64,000 bases of DNA from CBDDIP01 sp965279405 (GTDB taxonomy: Bacteria > Actinomycetota > Acidimicrobiia > Acidimicrobiales > Ilumatobacteraceae). The notes under the pieces are model-generated. The model was not told the origin of the DNA. It saw only the letters and a program-made list of their open reading frames with translations, and did no database searches. The stretch spans positions 992,001-1,056,000 of the forward strand of contig OZ257157.1 in assembly GCA_965279405.1 (NCBI GenBank), written 5' to 3'. The position numbers were made by a program, and so were the translations under genes. Of the stretch, positions 25,388 to 33,520 are shown piece after piece (within the stretch, counting starts at the first letter, position 1; each line of letters begins with the position of its first letter).

Positions 25388-26206
25388 TCAGGCAGCGTTG
25401 GCCAGGTCGACATCGACGCGCGGGCCGCGCGTGCGGAACCGCACCACGTCCACCAGGACGTCGGCGGCGTAGCGCATGCCGTTCACGTGGCACTTCTCGT
25501 CGCCGTAGAAGGTGGGGATGGCGATCTCGGCGATGTGCTGCTTGGTGCGCGCCAGGTGGAGGATGATCTCGGTGTCGAAGTCGAAGCCGTTCGACATCGC
25601 CGCAAGTGCCTCGCCGTCGAGGCGGCGCAGGTCGTAGGCGCGGTAGCCGCTGTGCCACTCGCTGAGCCGCAGACCGGTGAGCCGGTTCTGCACGAACGTG
25701 AGGATCTTGTTGCCGACCAGCTTGTACATCGGCATGCCGCCGCGGCGTGCGCCGCCACGGGTGAGCATGCGACTGCCGAACACGGCGACGGCGTCGCCGG
25801 CCAACAACGGTCGGACCATGTCGAGGACGAGCTCGGGCGCGTACTGGCCGTCGCCGTGCACCATCACGGCGAACTCGCAGCCGTTGCGGACGGCCCACTC
25901 GTAGCAGAACTTCTGGTTGCCGCCGTAGCCGAGGTTCTTCGGCTGGCGGATGACGTGCAGGTTCACGGCCGGATGTGCAACGGCCCAGCGATTGGCGGCG
26001 GCCGTGGTGCCGTCGCGGGATCCGTCATCGCTGACGAGGATGGCGCCGACGTGCTCGGCAACGGTGCGCGGGATGCGGTCGAGGACCGCCTCGATGGTCG
26101 ACTCGGCGTTGTAGGCGACGACGACGATGGCGACGGCATCGAGCTCGTTCGGCATGTCGACGTCTAGGTGAACGGTGTGGGAGATCTGCGGGTCGATCAT
26201 CACCAT
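25388..26206 (-). CDS. GT2 glycosyltransferase, dolichyl-phosphate-mannose-synthase-like
   Basis: 272 aa, soluble. 'VAIVVVAYNAESTIEAVLDRI', 'ILVSDDGSRDGT', 'NLGYGGNQKFCYEWAV', 'MVHGDGQY' (DxD equivalent) and 'EWHSGYRAYDLRRL' are typical of polyprenyl-phosphate glycosyltransferases of the DPM1/GtrB kind. ATG at 26206 has AAAGGA about 9 nt upstream. It could make polyprenyl-phosphate sugar donors for the GT-C protein at 22213. All three genes follow on the minus strand; a strong hairpin at 26264 separates them from the secreted-protein genes upstream. Confidence 0.85.
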   Translation of the reverse strand: MVMIDPQISHTVHLDVDMPNELDAVAIVVVAYNAESTIEAVLDRIPRTVAEHVGAILVSDDGSRDGTTAAANRWAVAHPAVNLHVIRQPKNLGYGGNQKFCYEWAVRNGCEFAVMVHGDGQYAPELVLDMVRPLLAGDAVAVFGSRMLTRGGARRGGMPMYKLVGNKILTFVQNRLTGLRLSEWHSGYRAYDLRRLDGEALAAMSNGFDFDTEIILHLARTKQHIAEIAIPTFYGDEKCHVNGMRYAADVLVDVVRFRTRGPRVDVDLANAA

Positions 26207-26263
26207 GGCCGGGGTTCCTTTGCGGAAGGAGAAGTGGGGGTACGGGTGTGCACACGTGAGAAC

Positions 26264-26305
26264 CGCGTTGGATGCGACGGACCGGAGTCCGTCGCACCCA
26301 ACGCG
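26264..26305 (-). terminator. Strong hairpin between secreted-protein operon and glycosyltransferase operon
   Basis: A 19-bp stem with one mismatch (arms start CGCGTTGG and end CCAACGCG) closes on a 4-nt loop. It lies 37 nt after the stop of the 26343 gene. The minus-strand 3' side lacks a long U run, as is common in GC-rich actinobacteria, so it may act as a rho-independent-like terminator or an mRNA 3'-end stabiliser. Confidence 0.75.
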
Positions 26306-26342
26306 TTGGTTGTTCTTCCGTGAACCGGAAGCCTGAAGCTCG

Positions 26343-27602
26343 TCAGTTCGAGACCGAGCAGGCGTACCCGGGGGTGCGCAGGCCAGGAACCGCTGCGCTC
26401 AGCGTCTGGAAGCCCTCTGCGGCGATTGCGTTGTTGATCTCTGTGCGGTAGTTCACGCCGGTCACCGTGTTCGTCGTCTGCGTTGCCGACGTGCGACGGC
26501 ACAGCCACTGCGTGAACTCGCGGACCGCACCACCCTTGCCGGAGGTGGTTCCGTACACCGTGTCGTTGGCGTTGTTGCACACGCCGTCCGTGCCGGGCAC
26601 CGTGTTGCAGTCGGCGTCCTGCTCGCGGGTGACCTGGTAGACGGTCCGGCGGATCGGGTAGGTCGAGTCGAAGATGTTCGAGTCCGTCGGGACGATGCCT
26701 TCAACCGCAACGAGGTTGCTGTTGATCGCCGCGCCCGTGCCGTTGACCTTGCCGTTCTTGGTGAACGGGTAGGTGAACCAGTTGGCCGACGACATCCAGA
26801 TGACGTAGTTGGTCTCTTCGTCATCGGCGTTGCCGAGGACGTTGTCCGGACCCGGGTCGGCGAGGATCGGCTTCACGTCGTTCTCGAACGGCGCATCGTT
26901 CGTGCTCTGCAGCTTGCGGATGCAGGTGCCGGTCGTGACGTTGTCGACGTAGGTGCGGAACGATGCGTAGGTGCCGGAGTTGGTGTTGACCTCCCACGGG
27001 ATGATCGTGCCAGCCGCCAACGGCGTGCCGTTGACGTCGGTGAACTGGTTCCAGTTCGTCTTGGCGCAGGAGTAGATGTCCTTGAGGTCCTGCTTCGTGA
27101 GCAGCACGTTGGCGCGGCTGCCGAAGGTCAGCACGCTGATGCCGTCTCGGGCGTAGCCCCAGAAGGTCAGGTCGGCGGCCTCGGTGCCCGACGGGCCACG
27201 CGACGAACGGGCGTAGTCGATGGCCGGGTTGTAGGGGTTGCTGACGTCGGCGCCGGGCAGCAACGACTTGACGCCGGCGCTCGAGCCGGTCGGGAACGCC
27301 CCGACGAAGACGTCGTGGTCGTAGTTGCCGTTGGTCGGGCCGGTCGGCGCTGCGGTGGTGTCCGAGCACTTGCCCTTGTCCGGGCTCGTCTGGCTCGTGA
27401 TGGTGAGACAGCCCGGAGCGGCGTTGTACAACTGCTCCAGACGCTGGGACATCAGGTACGTGGTGTCAGAACCACCGCCGACGACCAGGTCCGGCTTCTT
27501 GTCCCAGCCGGACCCTGCCGGGGGGTCGGCATGCGCAGGCACGCCAGGAACCGCGGCCGCCAAGGCGAGGGCTGCTCCGATGATCATGGTGGACTTCTTC
27601 AT
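26343..27602 (-). CDS. Secreted PstS-superfamily periplasmic-binding-type protein
   Basis: 419 aa with a clear Sec signal peptide ('MKKSTMIIGAALALAAAVPG ... AHA'). The mature part begins 'DPPAGSGWDKKPDLVVGGGSDTTYLMSQRLEQLY', like type-2 phosphate/tungstate-binding proteins, and has 'LTKQDLKDIYSCAKTNWNQF' (the W-x-D/N segment of PstS) and 'NSGTYASFRTYV', resembling the phosphate-loop serine motif. Several Cys could form disulphides. No lipobox and no C-terminal helix, so it is secreted free. 11 nt downstream of the PDIPE-tail protein gene, thus one operon. The ligand is likely an oxyanion but is not proven. Confidence 0.75.
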   Translation of the reverse strand: MKKSTMIIGAALALAAAVPGVPAHADPPAGSGWDKKPDLVVGGGSDTTYLMSQRLEQLYNAAPGCLTITSQTSPDKGKCSDTTAAPTGPTNGNYDHDVFVGAFPTGSSAGVKSLLPGADVSNPYNPAIDYARSSRGPSGTEAADLTFWGYARDGISVLTFGSRANVLLTKQDLKDIYSCAKTNWNQFTDVNGTPLAAGTIIPWEVNTNSGTYASFRTYVDNVTTGTCIRKLQSTNDAPFENDVKPILADPGPDNVLGNADDEETNYVIWMSSANWFTYPFTKNGKVNGTGAAINSNLVAVEGIVPTDSNIFDSTYPIRRTVYQVTREQDADCNTVPGTDGVCNNANDTVYGTTSGKGGAVREFTQWLCRRTSATQTTNTVTGVNYRTEINNAIAAEGFQTLSAAVPGLRTPGYACSVSN

Positions 27603-27613
27603 GGCCGTTCCTC

Positions 27614-28201
27614 TCAGACCTTCGCCAGGCGGCGCTTGCGGGTGACCAGGACTGCGCCGCCGATGAGCGCTGCTGCGCTGGCGGGAAGGAGCACGTTCAA
27701 CGGTGCCTCGGGAATGTCAGGGTTCGGGTTGACGACGCCGAACGTGAAGGGGAGGAACACGTCCTCGTCGGTGTTGCTCTTGACGCTGGGCGTGATCCTG
27801 ACGAAGCACGTGTCGTGCTTGAGCTCCGGGGTCGACAGCGGGCCGCAGCCCCATTCGCCGTTGACGAGCTCGTCGCCATTGCGGAGCTTGATCGTCGCCG
27901 TGCCGGAGCCGGTGGCTCCACCGTTGGCGTTGGTGCTGTTCTCTGCGTTGGAGCAGTCACTGATGTAGCTGAACGTGTCACCGGGCGTCAACGCGTTGCC
28001 GTTCTTCTGGCACTGCTGGACGAACACGGTCGTGTTGCCCGTGGGGAACCCGGAGAAGTTCACCGTCACCGTCGTCAACGGTGTGGCGTTGTCGAGCACG
28101 GTCTGGGAGAGCGAGCCGGTGCCGAGCGCGGAGGCTGCGCCCCACGAGCCGGCGAGCACCAGTCCTGCTCCGACCGCTGCGGTCGTGCGGGGGAATCGCA
28201 T
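27614..28201 (-). CDS. Secreted beta-sandwich protein with PDIPExP C-terminal sorting tail
   Basis: 195 aa. A signal peptide (residues 1-~28) precedes 'TVTVNFSGFPTGNTTVFVQQCQ' and a body with four Cys that could form two disulphides. The layout resembles the neocarzinostatin-like immunoglobulin fold, but the similarity is weak. The last 36 residues (nt 27617-27724) are 'NPDIPEAP', a hydrophobic helix and 'RKRRLAKV'. This tail matches those of PhoX (40397) and the 44491 protein, and has the motif-helix-Arg plan of exosortase substrates. ATG at 28201 has AAAGGA 12 nt upstream. Upstream, 28202-28366 has no gene. Confidence 0.8.
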   Translation of the reverse strand: MRFPRTTAAVGAGLVLAGSWGAASALGTGSLSQTVLDNATPLTTVTVNFSGFPTGNTTVFVQQCQKNGNALTPGDTFSYISDCSNAENSTNANGGATGSGTATIKLRNGDELVNGEWGCGPLSTPELKHDTCFVRITPSVKSNTDEDVFLPFTFGVVNPNPDIPEAPLNVLLPASAAALIGGAVLVTRKRRLAKV

Positions 28202-28317
28202 GTGGATTGTGGTCCTTTCGTGGGCCCCGGCGGATTCGGGGTCGACGTCAGTATCCGCAGCCACATCGCCCCTGCATAGAGCGGGTGCGCACTGTTGGCG
28301 GACACTTCGTGACGCGT

Positions 28318-28350
28318 TCACCTTGACGCCATCCTGACGACGTCTTGAGG
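28318..28350 (-). promoter_or_regulatory. Candidate three-unit 11-nt repeat upstream of the PDIPE-tail protein
   Basis: On the minus strand three adjacent 11-mers share TCA(A/G)G: CCTCAAGACGT, CGTCAGGATGG and CGTCAAGGTGA. The 11-nt phasing resembles PhoP-binding sites, although the GTTCA core is replaced by GTCA. It is about 120 nt upstream of the start at 28201. Confidence 0.3.
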
Positions 28351-28366
28351 AGCCGGCGCGGTCGGA

Positions 28367-29212
28367 TCAGCGCAGCGTGGAGGTCAGCAGTTCGCCGACC
28401 ATGAGCCAGAACACGACGCCGACCGCGATCATCGGTGCGATCACGATCGCTGTGGTCACTGGCGATGTGCGAGGCCGGAGGAACGACCACGCCATGACGG
28501 CGGCCCCGATCGCGACGCTCGCCAGGAGCAGCCCGACGCCGAACGGTGACCGATCGGGCACGACGGCGGCCGGCTCCGGAACCACTGCGGCAACATCCGA
28601 CAACGGGAGAGCGCGCGCAACGACGATCAGCTGCTCGTCCCCGAACCATCCATCGTCGCCGGTGACGAGCAGGAGGTAGGAGATCGAGCTGGTGTTCGGA
28701 AGCTCGAGCGATGCGATCGTTGCGTGCCGTTCGACCACTTGGATGACGTAGCGGACGATTGGCCCGGTGCGCGCCTGGATTGCAACGTCGTCACCAGCAA
28801 CGAGCCGGTCAAGGCGCCCGAACGGTGCGCCATACGCGTCACGGTGGCCGACGACGACGACGACGCCGGGGTCGCCAGGCAAGGCAGACGACCTCATGCG
28901 GGCTGGGCCACCACGGAGGTGATCGACGGAGATCCCCTCGATCACGACCTCGTTGAGCCCGATGGTCGGCGCCTGCAGCACTCCCATCGGATCACCGTCG
29001 GTGATCGTCGGCTGCGGGTGACGGAAGCCGTCCGACAGGTGGGCCTGGCGTTGCTGGTGGATCAAGGTCGCGACCATCACGTTGTACGTCGCGACGATCA
29101 ATCCAGCGGCCACTGGGATGAGAAGGAGAAGTTTGAGCCCTCGCTCGCGGGCGCGACGCCTCGATGGCCGGTGCTGCTGCTTTGTGACCGGCGCCGACGG
29201 GAGCGCGATCAC
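28367..29212 (-). CDS. Sortase-fold membrane protein lacking the catalytic cysteine
   Basis: 281 aa. GTG at 29212 overlaps the upstream stop (GTGA). An N-terminal basic stretch and one helix are followed by a sortase-type beta-barrel: 'IGLNEVVIEGISVDHLRGGPARMRSSALPGDPGVVVVVGHRDAYGAPFGRLDRLVAGDDVAI'. The catalytic His is present (GHRDA), but the TLxTC strand reads 'LLLVTGDDGWFGDEQLIVVARAL': Gly replaces Cys, and the usual downstream catalytic Arg is not seen. Two C-terminal helices follow. A normal sortase transpeptidase reaction is therefore not expected. It is the last gene of the pstCAB-pstS operon, coupled to a PstS-like protein with a helix-Arg tail, so it may bind or chaperone that tail. 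Confidence 0.75.
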   Translation of the reverse strand: MIALPSAPVTKQQHRPSRRRARERGLKLLLLIPVAAGLIVATYNVMVATLIHQQRQAHLSDGFRHPQPTITDGDPMGVLQAPTIGLNEVVIEGISVDHLRGGPARMRSSALPGDPGVVVVVGHRDAYGAPFGRLDRLVAGDDVAIQARTGPIVRYVIQVVERHATIASLELPNTSSISYLLLVTGDDGWFGDEQLIVVARALPLSDVAAVVPEPAAVVPDRSPFGVGLLLASVAIGAAVMAWSFLRPRTSPVTTAIVIAPMIAVGVVFWLMVGELLTSTLR

Positions 29213-30981
29213 GGAGCGGCTCGCGCTCGCGCCTGCAGGAACCGCCGAAGGAGCAGGAACATCGACGCGCCGAGCATCAACGTCCCTGTCTTCTTGAACC
29301 CGCCTGCTCCATCCGATGGCAATGCAAGTGGAAGTGAACCCAATGGCCGTCCGCGAACGCGACTTGCTGCGCCGCCTGTTGCGGTTGTCGTGCTCGTCTC
29401 GGCGGAGGCGTTCGATTCGTCGGTGGTCGTCAACGTCGACGTGGTCGTCGTCTCGTCGATCGGAACGTCGAACACCGGTTGCGTCGGAAACACGATCGGC
29501 GGGCCGTAGCTCGCCACCGTTGCTGGGGTGGTCGAGGTCGAGGATGCAGACGAGGACACGGTGGTCGTCGGCTCTGCCGTCGTGGTCGTCGCCGGCGCTG
29601 GTTTCGGGACGCAATGTGCCAGTGAGGTGAGCTGCCGGACTCCAGGTGTGTCGGGCTCGAAGGCACTCGGCGGTCCGAGAACGACCTCATACCCGTCCGC
29701 GGTGCAGTTCGCGGCGACGATCTCGTTGGCACCGGCCAGTGCCTCGGCCCGGAGCGCAGGCGAGAGTGCAGCGCCTCCGTCGGCGACGACGTCGCTCTGG
29801 CCGTCGGTCACCAGGTATCGAATCGTTGCGGCGAGCCCGTTCGCCTGGTCCGGCGTGAGCGTGCCCGCCACGGTGTACAGGCGTGTCACCCACGTCAGTG
29901 GGTACGCGCCGGCGACGTCGTTGGTCGCACCGATGTTCGGAGACGTTCCTGCGGCGGTCGCCGCACCGATCGTCTCGGTGCTCGGAGCCACCCAATCGCC
30001 GTGACGGTTCTGGACCTCCACGACCCGGAACTTGGCGTTCGGGAAGTCGGACAGGATGCGCGAGACCTGGTTGGCGGGAACGGCGCCCGCGTTGCCGACC
30101 CAATCGCCAGGCGTTCCGTTGGTGGCGGCATCGACGTTGGCGATTGCGATGAGGCCGATCTGCGTCGCGCTGCCGTTTCGGGCCATCGTCCGCGGTGAGA
30201 ACTGTTCGCCGATGGGCTCCCACGCAAATTCCGGGTTCTCCTGCTGACGAAGCGCCCACGCCTGCGGACCGAGCTCCTTGGCATACGCCTGCAGGTACTT
30301 GTTCGCCGCCGAGCCTTCTGTCCGATCGACGAAGGTGTGCTGGCTCGGCTGTCCCTGGATCGCCAACGCGCTGGTGCCCAGCGCGGCCTCCATCCCGGGG
30401 CTGTTCCACTGCGCGAGGTGGTTCTGGCGATACGACGGGCTCAAGCCCAGGAACAGCGCCGACAGGTTCTCCGCTGGGATGCGAATCGGTCCGTCGTAGA
30501 CGCCGCGCGTGATGCACACCTCCGGATCCTCGAGATCTGGGTCGTTGATGCATGGGACATCGATCACCTCGGTGTTCCACCCGCTCTGCGGCGGGGTCGT
30601 CACCAAGATCGCCAACGCGCTGTTCATGACCGGAACATCGATGATCGCGCCGGCACCTTCCGGGCGCGAGGCGAGCTCTGCGGCCGTGAAGGGCACGCCA
30701 CTGATCGCGAAGTCCGCCTCTCCCGACAACAGTTGTGCTCGCCCCTCCTTGGTGCCGCGCTCGAAGTACTGGATGTCCGTCGGCACGGACGACGCGAACA
30801 TCGTGTTCTGCCAGTCGACGAGCTCGCCGACGATGTCGGAGTCGCCGCTGCCCTCGATCTCGACCGGCACGACTGCCGGGTCGGCTGCGCCCACGCCAAC
30901 GACGTGCCCGATCGTCACGAGTGACGCTCCGGTCAGAGCCAGGACGCCCCACGCTGGGACGGTGCGCCGCCATCGGATCAT
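29209..30981 (-). CDS. PstS-like binding protein with Thr/Ser linker and C-terminal membrane tail
   Basis: 590 aa, ATG at 30981 (ATGA with pstS). N-terminal signal/anchor helix at residues ~8-30. The binding domain shows PstS-type features: 'YFERGTKEGRAQLLSGEADFAISGVPFTAAEL' and 'YPLTWVTRLYT'. A Thr/Ser/Pro-rich linker (~440-545) spans the wall region. The end is 'GGFKKTGTLMLGASMFLLLRRFLQARARAAP', a helix with Arg-rich tail preceded by a KTG motif, reminiscent of sorting signals. It is not a lipoprotein. Coupling to pstS and to the Cys-less sortase homologue suggests a phosphate-capture protein held at the surface, which is an inference. Confidence 0.75.
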   Translation of the reverse strand: MIRWRRTVPAWGVLALTGASLVTIGHVVGVGAADPAVVPVEIEGSGDSDIVGELVDWQNTMFASSVPTDIQYFERGTKEGRAQLLSGEADFAISGVPFTAAELASRPEGAGAIIDVPVMNSALAILVTTPPQSGWNTEVIDVPCINDPDLEDPEVCITRGVYDGPIRIPAENLSALFLGLSPSYRQNHLAQWNSPGMEAALGTSALAIQGQPSQHTFVDRTEGSAANKYLQAYAKELGPQAWALRQQENPEFAWEPIGEQFSPRTMARNGSATQIGLIAIANVDAATNGTPGDWVGNAGAVPANQVSRILSDFPNAKFRVVEVQNRHGDWVAPSTETIGAATAAGTSPNIGATNDVAGAYPLTWVTRLYTVAGTLTPDQANGLAATIRYLVTDGQSDVVADGGAALSPALRAEALAGANEIVAANCTADGYEVVLGPPSAFEPDTPGVRQLTSLAHCVPKPAPATTTTAEPTTTVSSSASSTSTTPATVASYGPPIVFPTQPVFDVPIDETTTTSTLTTTDESNASAETSTTTATGGAASRVRGRPLGSLPLALPSDGAGGFKKTGTLMLGASMFLLLRRFLQARARAAP

Positions 30982-32621
30982 GCCGACCTCCGGCGAAGGC
31001 CTGCGAGCGCGACGCCGATCGCACACACGCTGGCTCCCTGCACCAGCCACCAGAGCACCTTCGTGCCGGCGATGCCGACCTCAGCATCGTTGACCGGAGG
31101 GTTGGGTACTGCCGCCTGCGCTGAAGGACCGCCCGACGAGCCACGGTCGACGGAGCCACCTCCGACTGGGGCGTCGACCGCAACGCACGAGGCCGGATCC
31201 GCTGGCAGGCCGGTCAGCGGATCGAGGCACTCGCCCGATCCATCGGTCGAGTCGGTTGGAATCGTGACGACGACCGTCTCACCCGTCACGGGATCGGTGA
31301 CGATGCTCGTCTGCGTCGGTTGGAAGCCATTGCCGCCCGGAACCGTCGTCGCACCGCCAGGTCCGCCGACGACCGTGGTGGTGGTCCCACCTCCCGAGAC
31401 GGTCGTCGCGGTGAAGATGGTGGTCGGCGTCGTCGTCGCGGCCGGCGGCGGGGCAGCCGCGTCAACCCTGCACTGCTCCCACGGAGGTGCGCCAGGGATC
31501 TTTGCGATCGCGTTCTTGGCGATCTCGACGAGCGGAGCGGACAACCTCGCGTAGCCCAACTTCGTCGTCAGGTCCACGCGTTGGCCCTTCGTCACGGCGT
31601 AGCAGAGGAACTTTGCCAGCACGAGCCCCTTGTCCGCGTTGAAGCCTGTCGTTTGCGCGATGACGTACGAGTAGGTGGACGGGAAGTACGCAGCAGGGTC
31701 GCCGCCCGTGTAATTGAGGATGAACGTGCCATCGCTTCGCCCTTGCGCGTAGCCAAGCGCGATGGACACCGCCGCCTCGGTCGGCTGCGTGAAGGCTCCG
31801 GCAGCGTTCTGCACGCTGGCGTTCGGGAACCCAAGCACCTTGGCGAACCCGGCCTCGTTGTACGTGACGGCGTACAAGCCAGTCGAGTCCGCGACAGCTG
31901 CTGCCACCCCGTCGGCTGCGAGCGCCGATCCGACCACGCCCCAGCCAGTCGGCCAATTGGACACCGGCTGGTTGGCGAAGAACGCCGGATCCAAGCTGGT
32001 GTCGTTGCGCTTCAGCTGCACGAACGCCGACCACACGTCGGGCGCGACGGTCAGACAGAACTCACTGAACACGTAGCTCGTGCCGCTGCCGTCCGAACGA
32101 ACGATCGGTCGAACCTGTTGATGCGGAAGTCGAAGGCCAGGGTTGGCAGCGACGAGGTCGGCATCGTCCCAGAACATGCCTGGTTCGGTGAACATCCGGC
32201 AGGCGGCGCGCCGTGTCAGGTTCAAGTTGTTGACCTTCGCGCCGGTGTCGTCCTTCAGGTTGTACATCAGACCGAGCCCGCCGGCGCTCACCGGCACGTA
32301 CGCAAACGCCTTGCGGCTCGTTCCGTTCAGCTGCTGCAGTTCGGCCGGCGTGAACGGGATGTCACTTGCGGCGAAGTCGAGGTTGCCTGCGATGTACTGC
32401 TGACGACCGAAGGACGAGCCTTGCGAGACGTAGTTGACGCCGAGGTTGAAGGGGTTGCGCGCCACCTCCGCTCGCCACTGATCGATCTCCAGCTTCGCGA
32501 ACGACGAACCGCCGCCGTTGAGCGCTGGGCCCGCCGCGACGGCGCGACGGATCGGCTGATTCGGCGCAGCCATCAGTGCGACAACGACGATCAGCGCGAG
32601 CATGGCGAGGACGCGCCTCAT
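30978..32621 (-). CDS. pstS: Phosphate ABC transporter substrate-binding protein with C-terminal membrane anchor
   Basis: 547 aa. Signal peptide at 1-~30 without lipobox Cys. The PstS domain follows: 'LNGGGSSFAKLEIDQW', 'YVSQGSSFGRQQYIAGNLDFAASDIPFTPAEL', 'VRSDGSGTSYVFSEF' (phosphate-contacting Ser/Asp/Arg), 'YPSTYSYV'-type segment. From ~390 there is a low-complexity Thr/Gly/Pro linker, and the last 36 residues form a helix ending 'LAGLRRRSA'. Usual PstS is a ~370-aa lipoprotein, so anchoring here is C-terminal. ATGA couplings join it to pstB and to the next PstS-like gene. Binds phosphate for the PstCAB pump. Confidence 0.9.
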   Translation of the reverse strand: MRRVLAMLALIVVVALMAAPNQPIRRAVAAGPALNGGGSSFAKLEIDQWRAEVARNPFNLGVNYVSQGSSFGRQQYIAGNLDFAASDIPFTPAELQQLNGTSRKAFAYVPVSAGGLGLMYNLKDDTGAKVNNLNLTRRAACRMFTEPGMFWDDADLVAANPGLRLPHQQVRPIVRSDGSGTSYVFSEFCLTVAPDVWSAFVQLKRNDTSLDPAFFANQPVSNWPTGWGVVGSALAADGVAAAVADSTGLYAVTYNEAGFAKVLGFPNASVQNAAGAFTQPTEAAVSIALGYAQGRSDGTFILNYTGGDPAAYFPSTYSYVIAQTTGFNADKGLVLAKFLCYAVTKGQRVDLTTKLGYARLSAPLVEIAKNAIAKIPGAPPWEQCRVDAAAPPPAATTTPTTIFTATTVSGGGTTTTVVGGPGGATTVPGGNGFQPTQTSIVTDPVTGETVVVTIPTDSTDGSGECLDPLTGLPADPASCVAVDAPVGGGSVDRGSSGGPSAQAAVPNPPVNDAEVGIAGTKVLWWLVQGASVCAIGVALAGLRRRSA

Positions 32622-33520
32622 CCGAACCGACCTGACACGTAGTCGAGGGTCCGTTGGTCGAGTGGATTCGAGAAGAGGCGCTGCGTCGGGCCTGCCTCGA
32701 CGATCCGACCGGGCTGGCCCTGATCCTCGACCAGGAAGAATGCGCATTCATCCGATACGCGCTGTGCCTGCTGCATGTTGTGCGTGACGATCACGATCGT
32801 CACCACGTGGCAGAGCTGCATCACCGTCTCCTCGACGACCCGAGTCGAGATCGGATCCAGGGCCGAGCAGGGCTCGTCCATCAGCAGCACTCGTGGTTTG
32901 ACGGCGAGCGAGCGAGCGATGCACAACCGTTGCTGTTGACCACCCGAGAGGGACATCCCGCCATCACCGAGACGATCCTTCACCTCGGCCCAGAGTCCGG
33001 CGTTCCGCAGCGACTCCTCGACGACCGCATCTCGATCGCTCACCGAAGTACCGGACAGCTTCAATCCGGCCAGCACGTTGTCGCGGATCGACATCGACGG
33101 AAAAGGGTTCGGTTTCTGGAACACCATGCCGATGCGAGTTCGCACGTCAGTCACGCCGAGCGTCGAGCCATAGATATCGACATCGTCGAGCAACACGGAT
33201 CCTGCGACCTTCGCCCCACGGACGGTCTCATGCATCCGGTTCAAGATTCGGAGGAACGTCGACTTGCCACATCCAGACGGGCCGATGAGCGCTGTGACTC
33301 GTCGAGCCTCCATGTGCAGCGTGCAGCGATCGAGAACCTGTCGGTCACCGAACCAGGCGGACACGTCTCGCCCGACGAGCGACGACGGTCCGGCGGCCCC
33401 GTTCGCCACGTCGCCGGTGGAGCGACGAGATCCCGGCTCTGTCTGATGAGCCGTCATCGCGGTGATGATGGGCAACGGCGCCGTGATGTCGACACCGTCC
33501 AACGTCTCGTCCAAGGTCAT
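32618..33520 (-). CDS. pstB: Phosphate ABC transporter ATP-binding protein
   Basis: 300 aa, with ~45 extra N-terminal residues. Walker A 'GPSGCGKSTFLRILNRMHE', Q-loop 'VFQKPNPFPSMSIRDNV', signature 'LSGGQQQRLCIARSLA', Walker B 'VLLMDEPCSALDPIS' and 'VTHNMQQAQRVSDECAFF', where NMQQAxR is characteristic of PstB. It powers phosphate import through PstCA. ATGA overlaps with both neighbours. Confidence 0.97.
   Translation of the reverse strand: MTLDETLDGVDITAPLPIITAMTAHQTEPGSRRSTGDVANGAAGPSSLVGRDVSAWFGDRQVLDRCTLHMEARRVTALIGPSGCGKSTFLRILNRMHETVRGAKVAGSVLLDDVDIYGSTLGVTDVRTRIGMVFQKPNPFPSMSIRDNVLAGLKLSGTSVSDRDAVVEESLRNAGLWAEVKDRLGDGGMSLSGGQQQRLCIARSLAVKPRVLLMDEPCSALDPISTRVVEETVMQLCHVVTIVIVTHNMQQAQRVSDECAFFLVEDQGQPGRIVEAGPTQRLFSNPLDQRTLDYVSGRFG

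Noticed and set aside
22213..26206. Mobile capsule island
   Set aside because: GC content and codon style look like the neighbours and there are no mobility genes or attachment sites.
27614..28201. Antibiotic chromoprotein (neocarzinostatin-like toxin carrier)
   Set aside because: Only general Cys and beta-strand patterning agrees; no enediyne genes are nearby, and the sorting tail points to a surface protein.
28367..29212. Active sortase
   Set aside because: Catalytic Cys and Arg are absent, so transpeptidation as in normal sortases cannot be supported.
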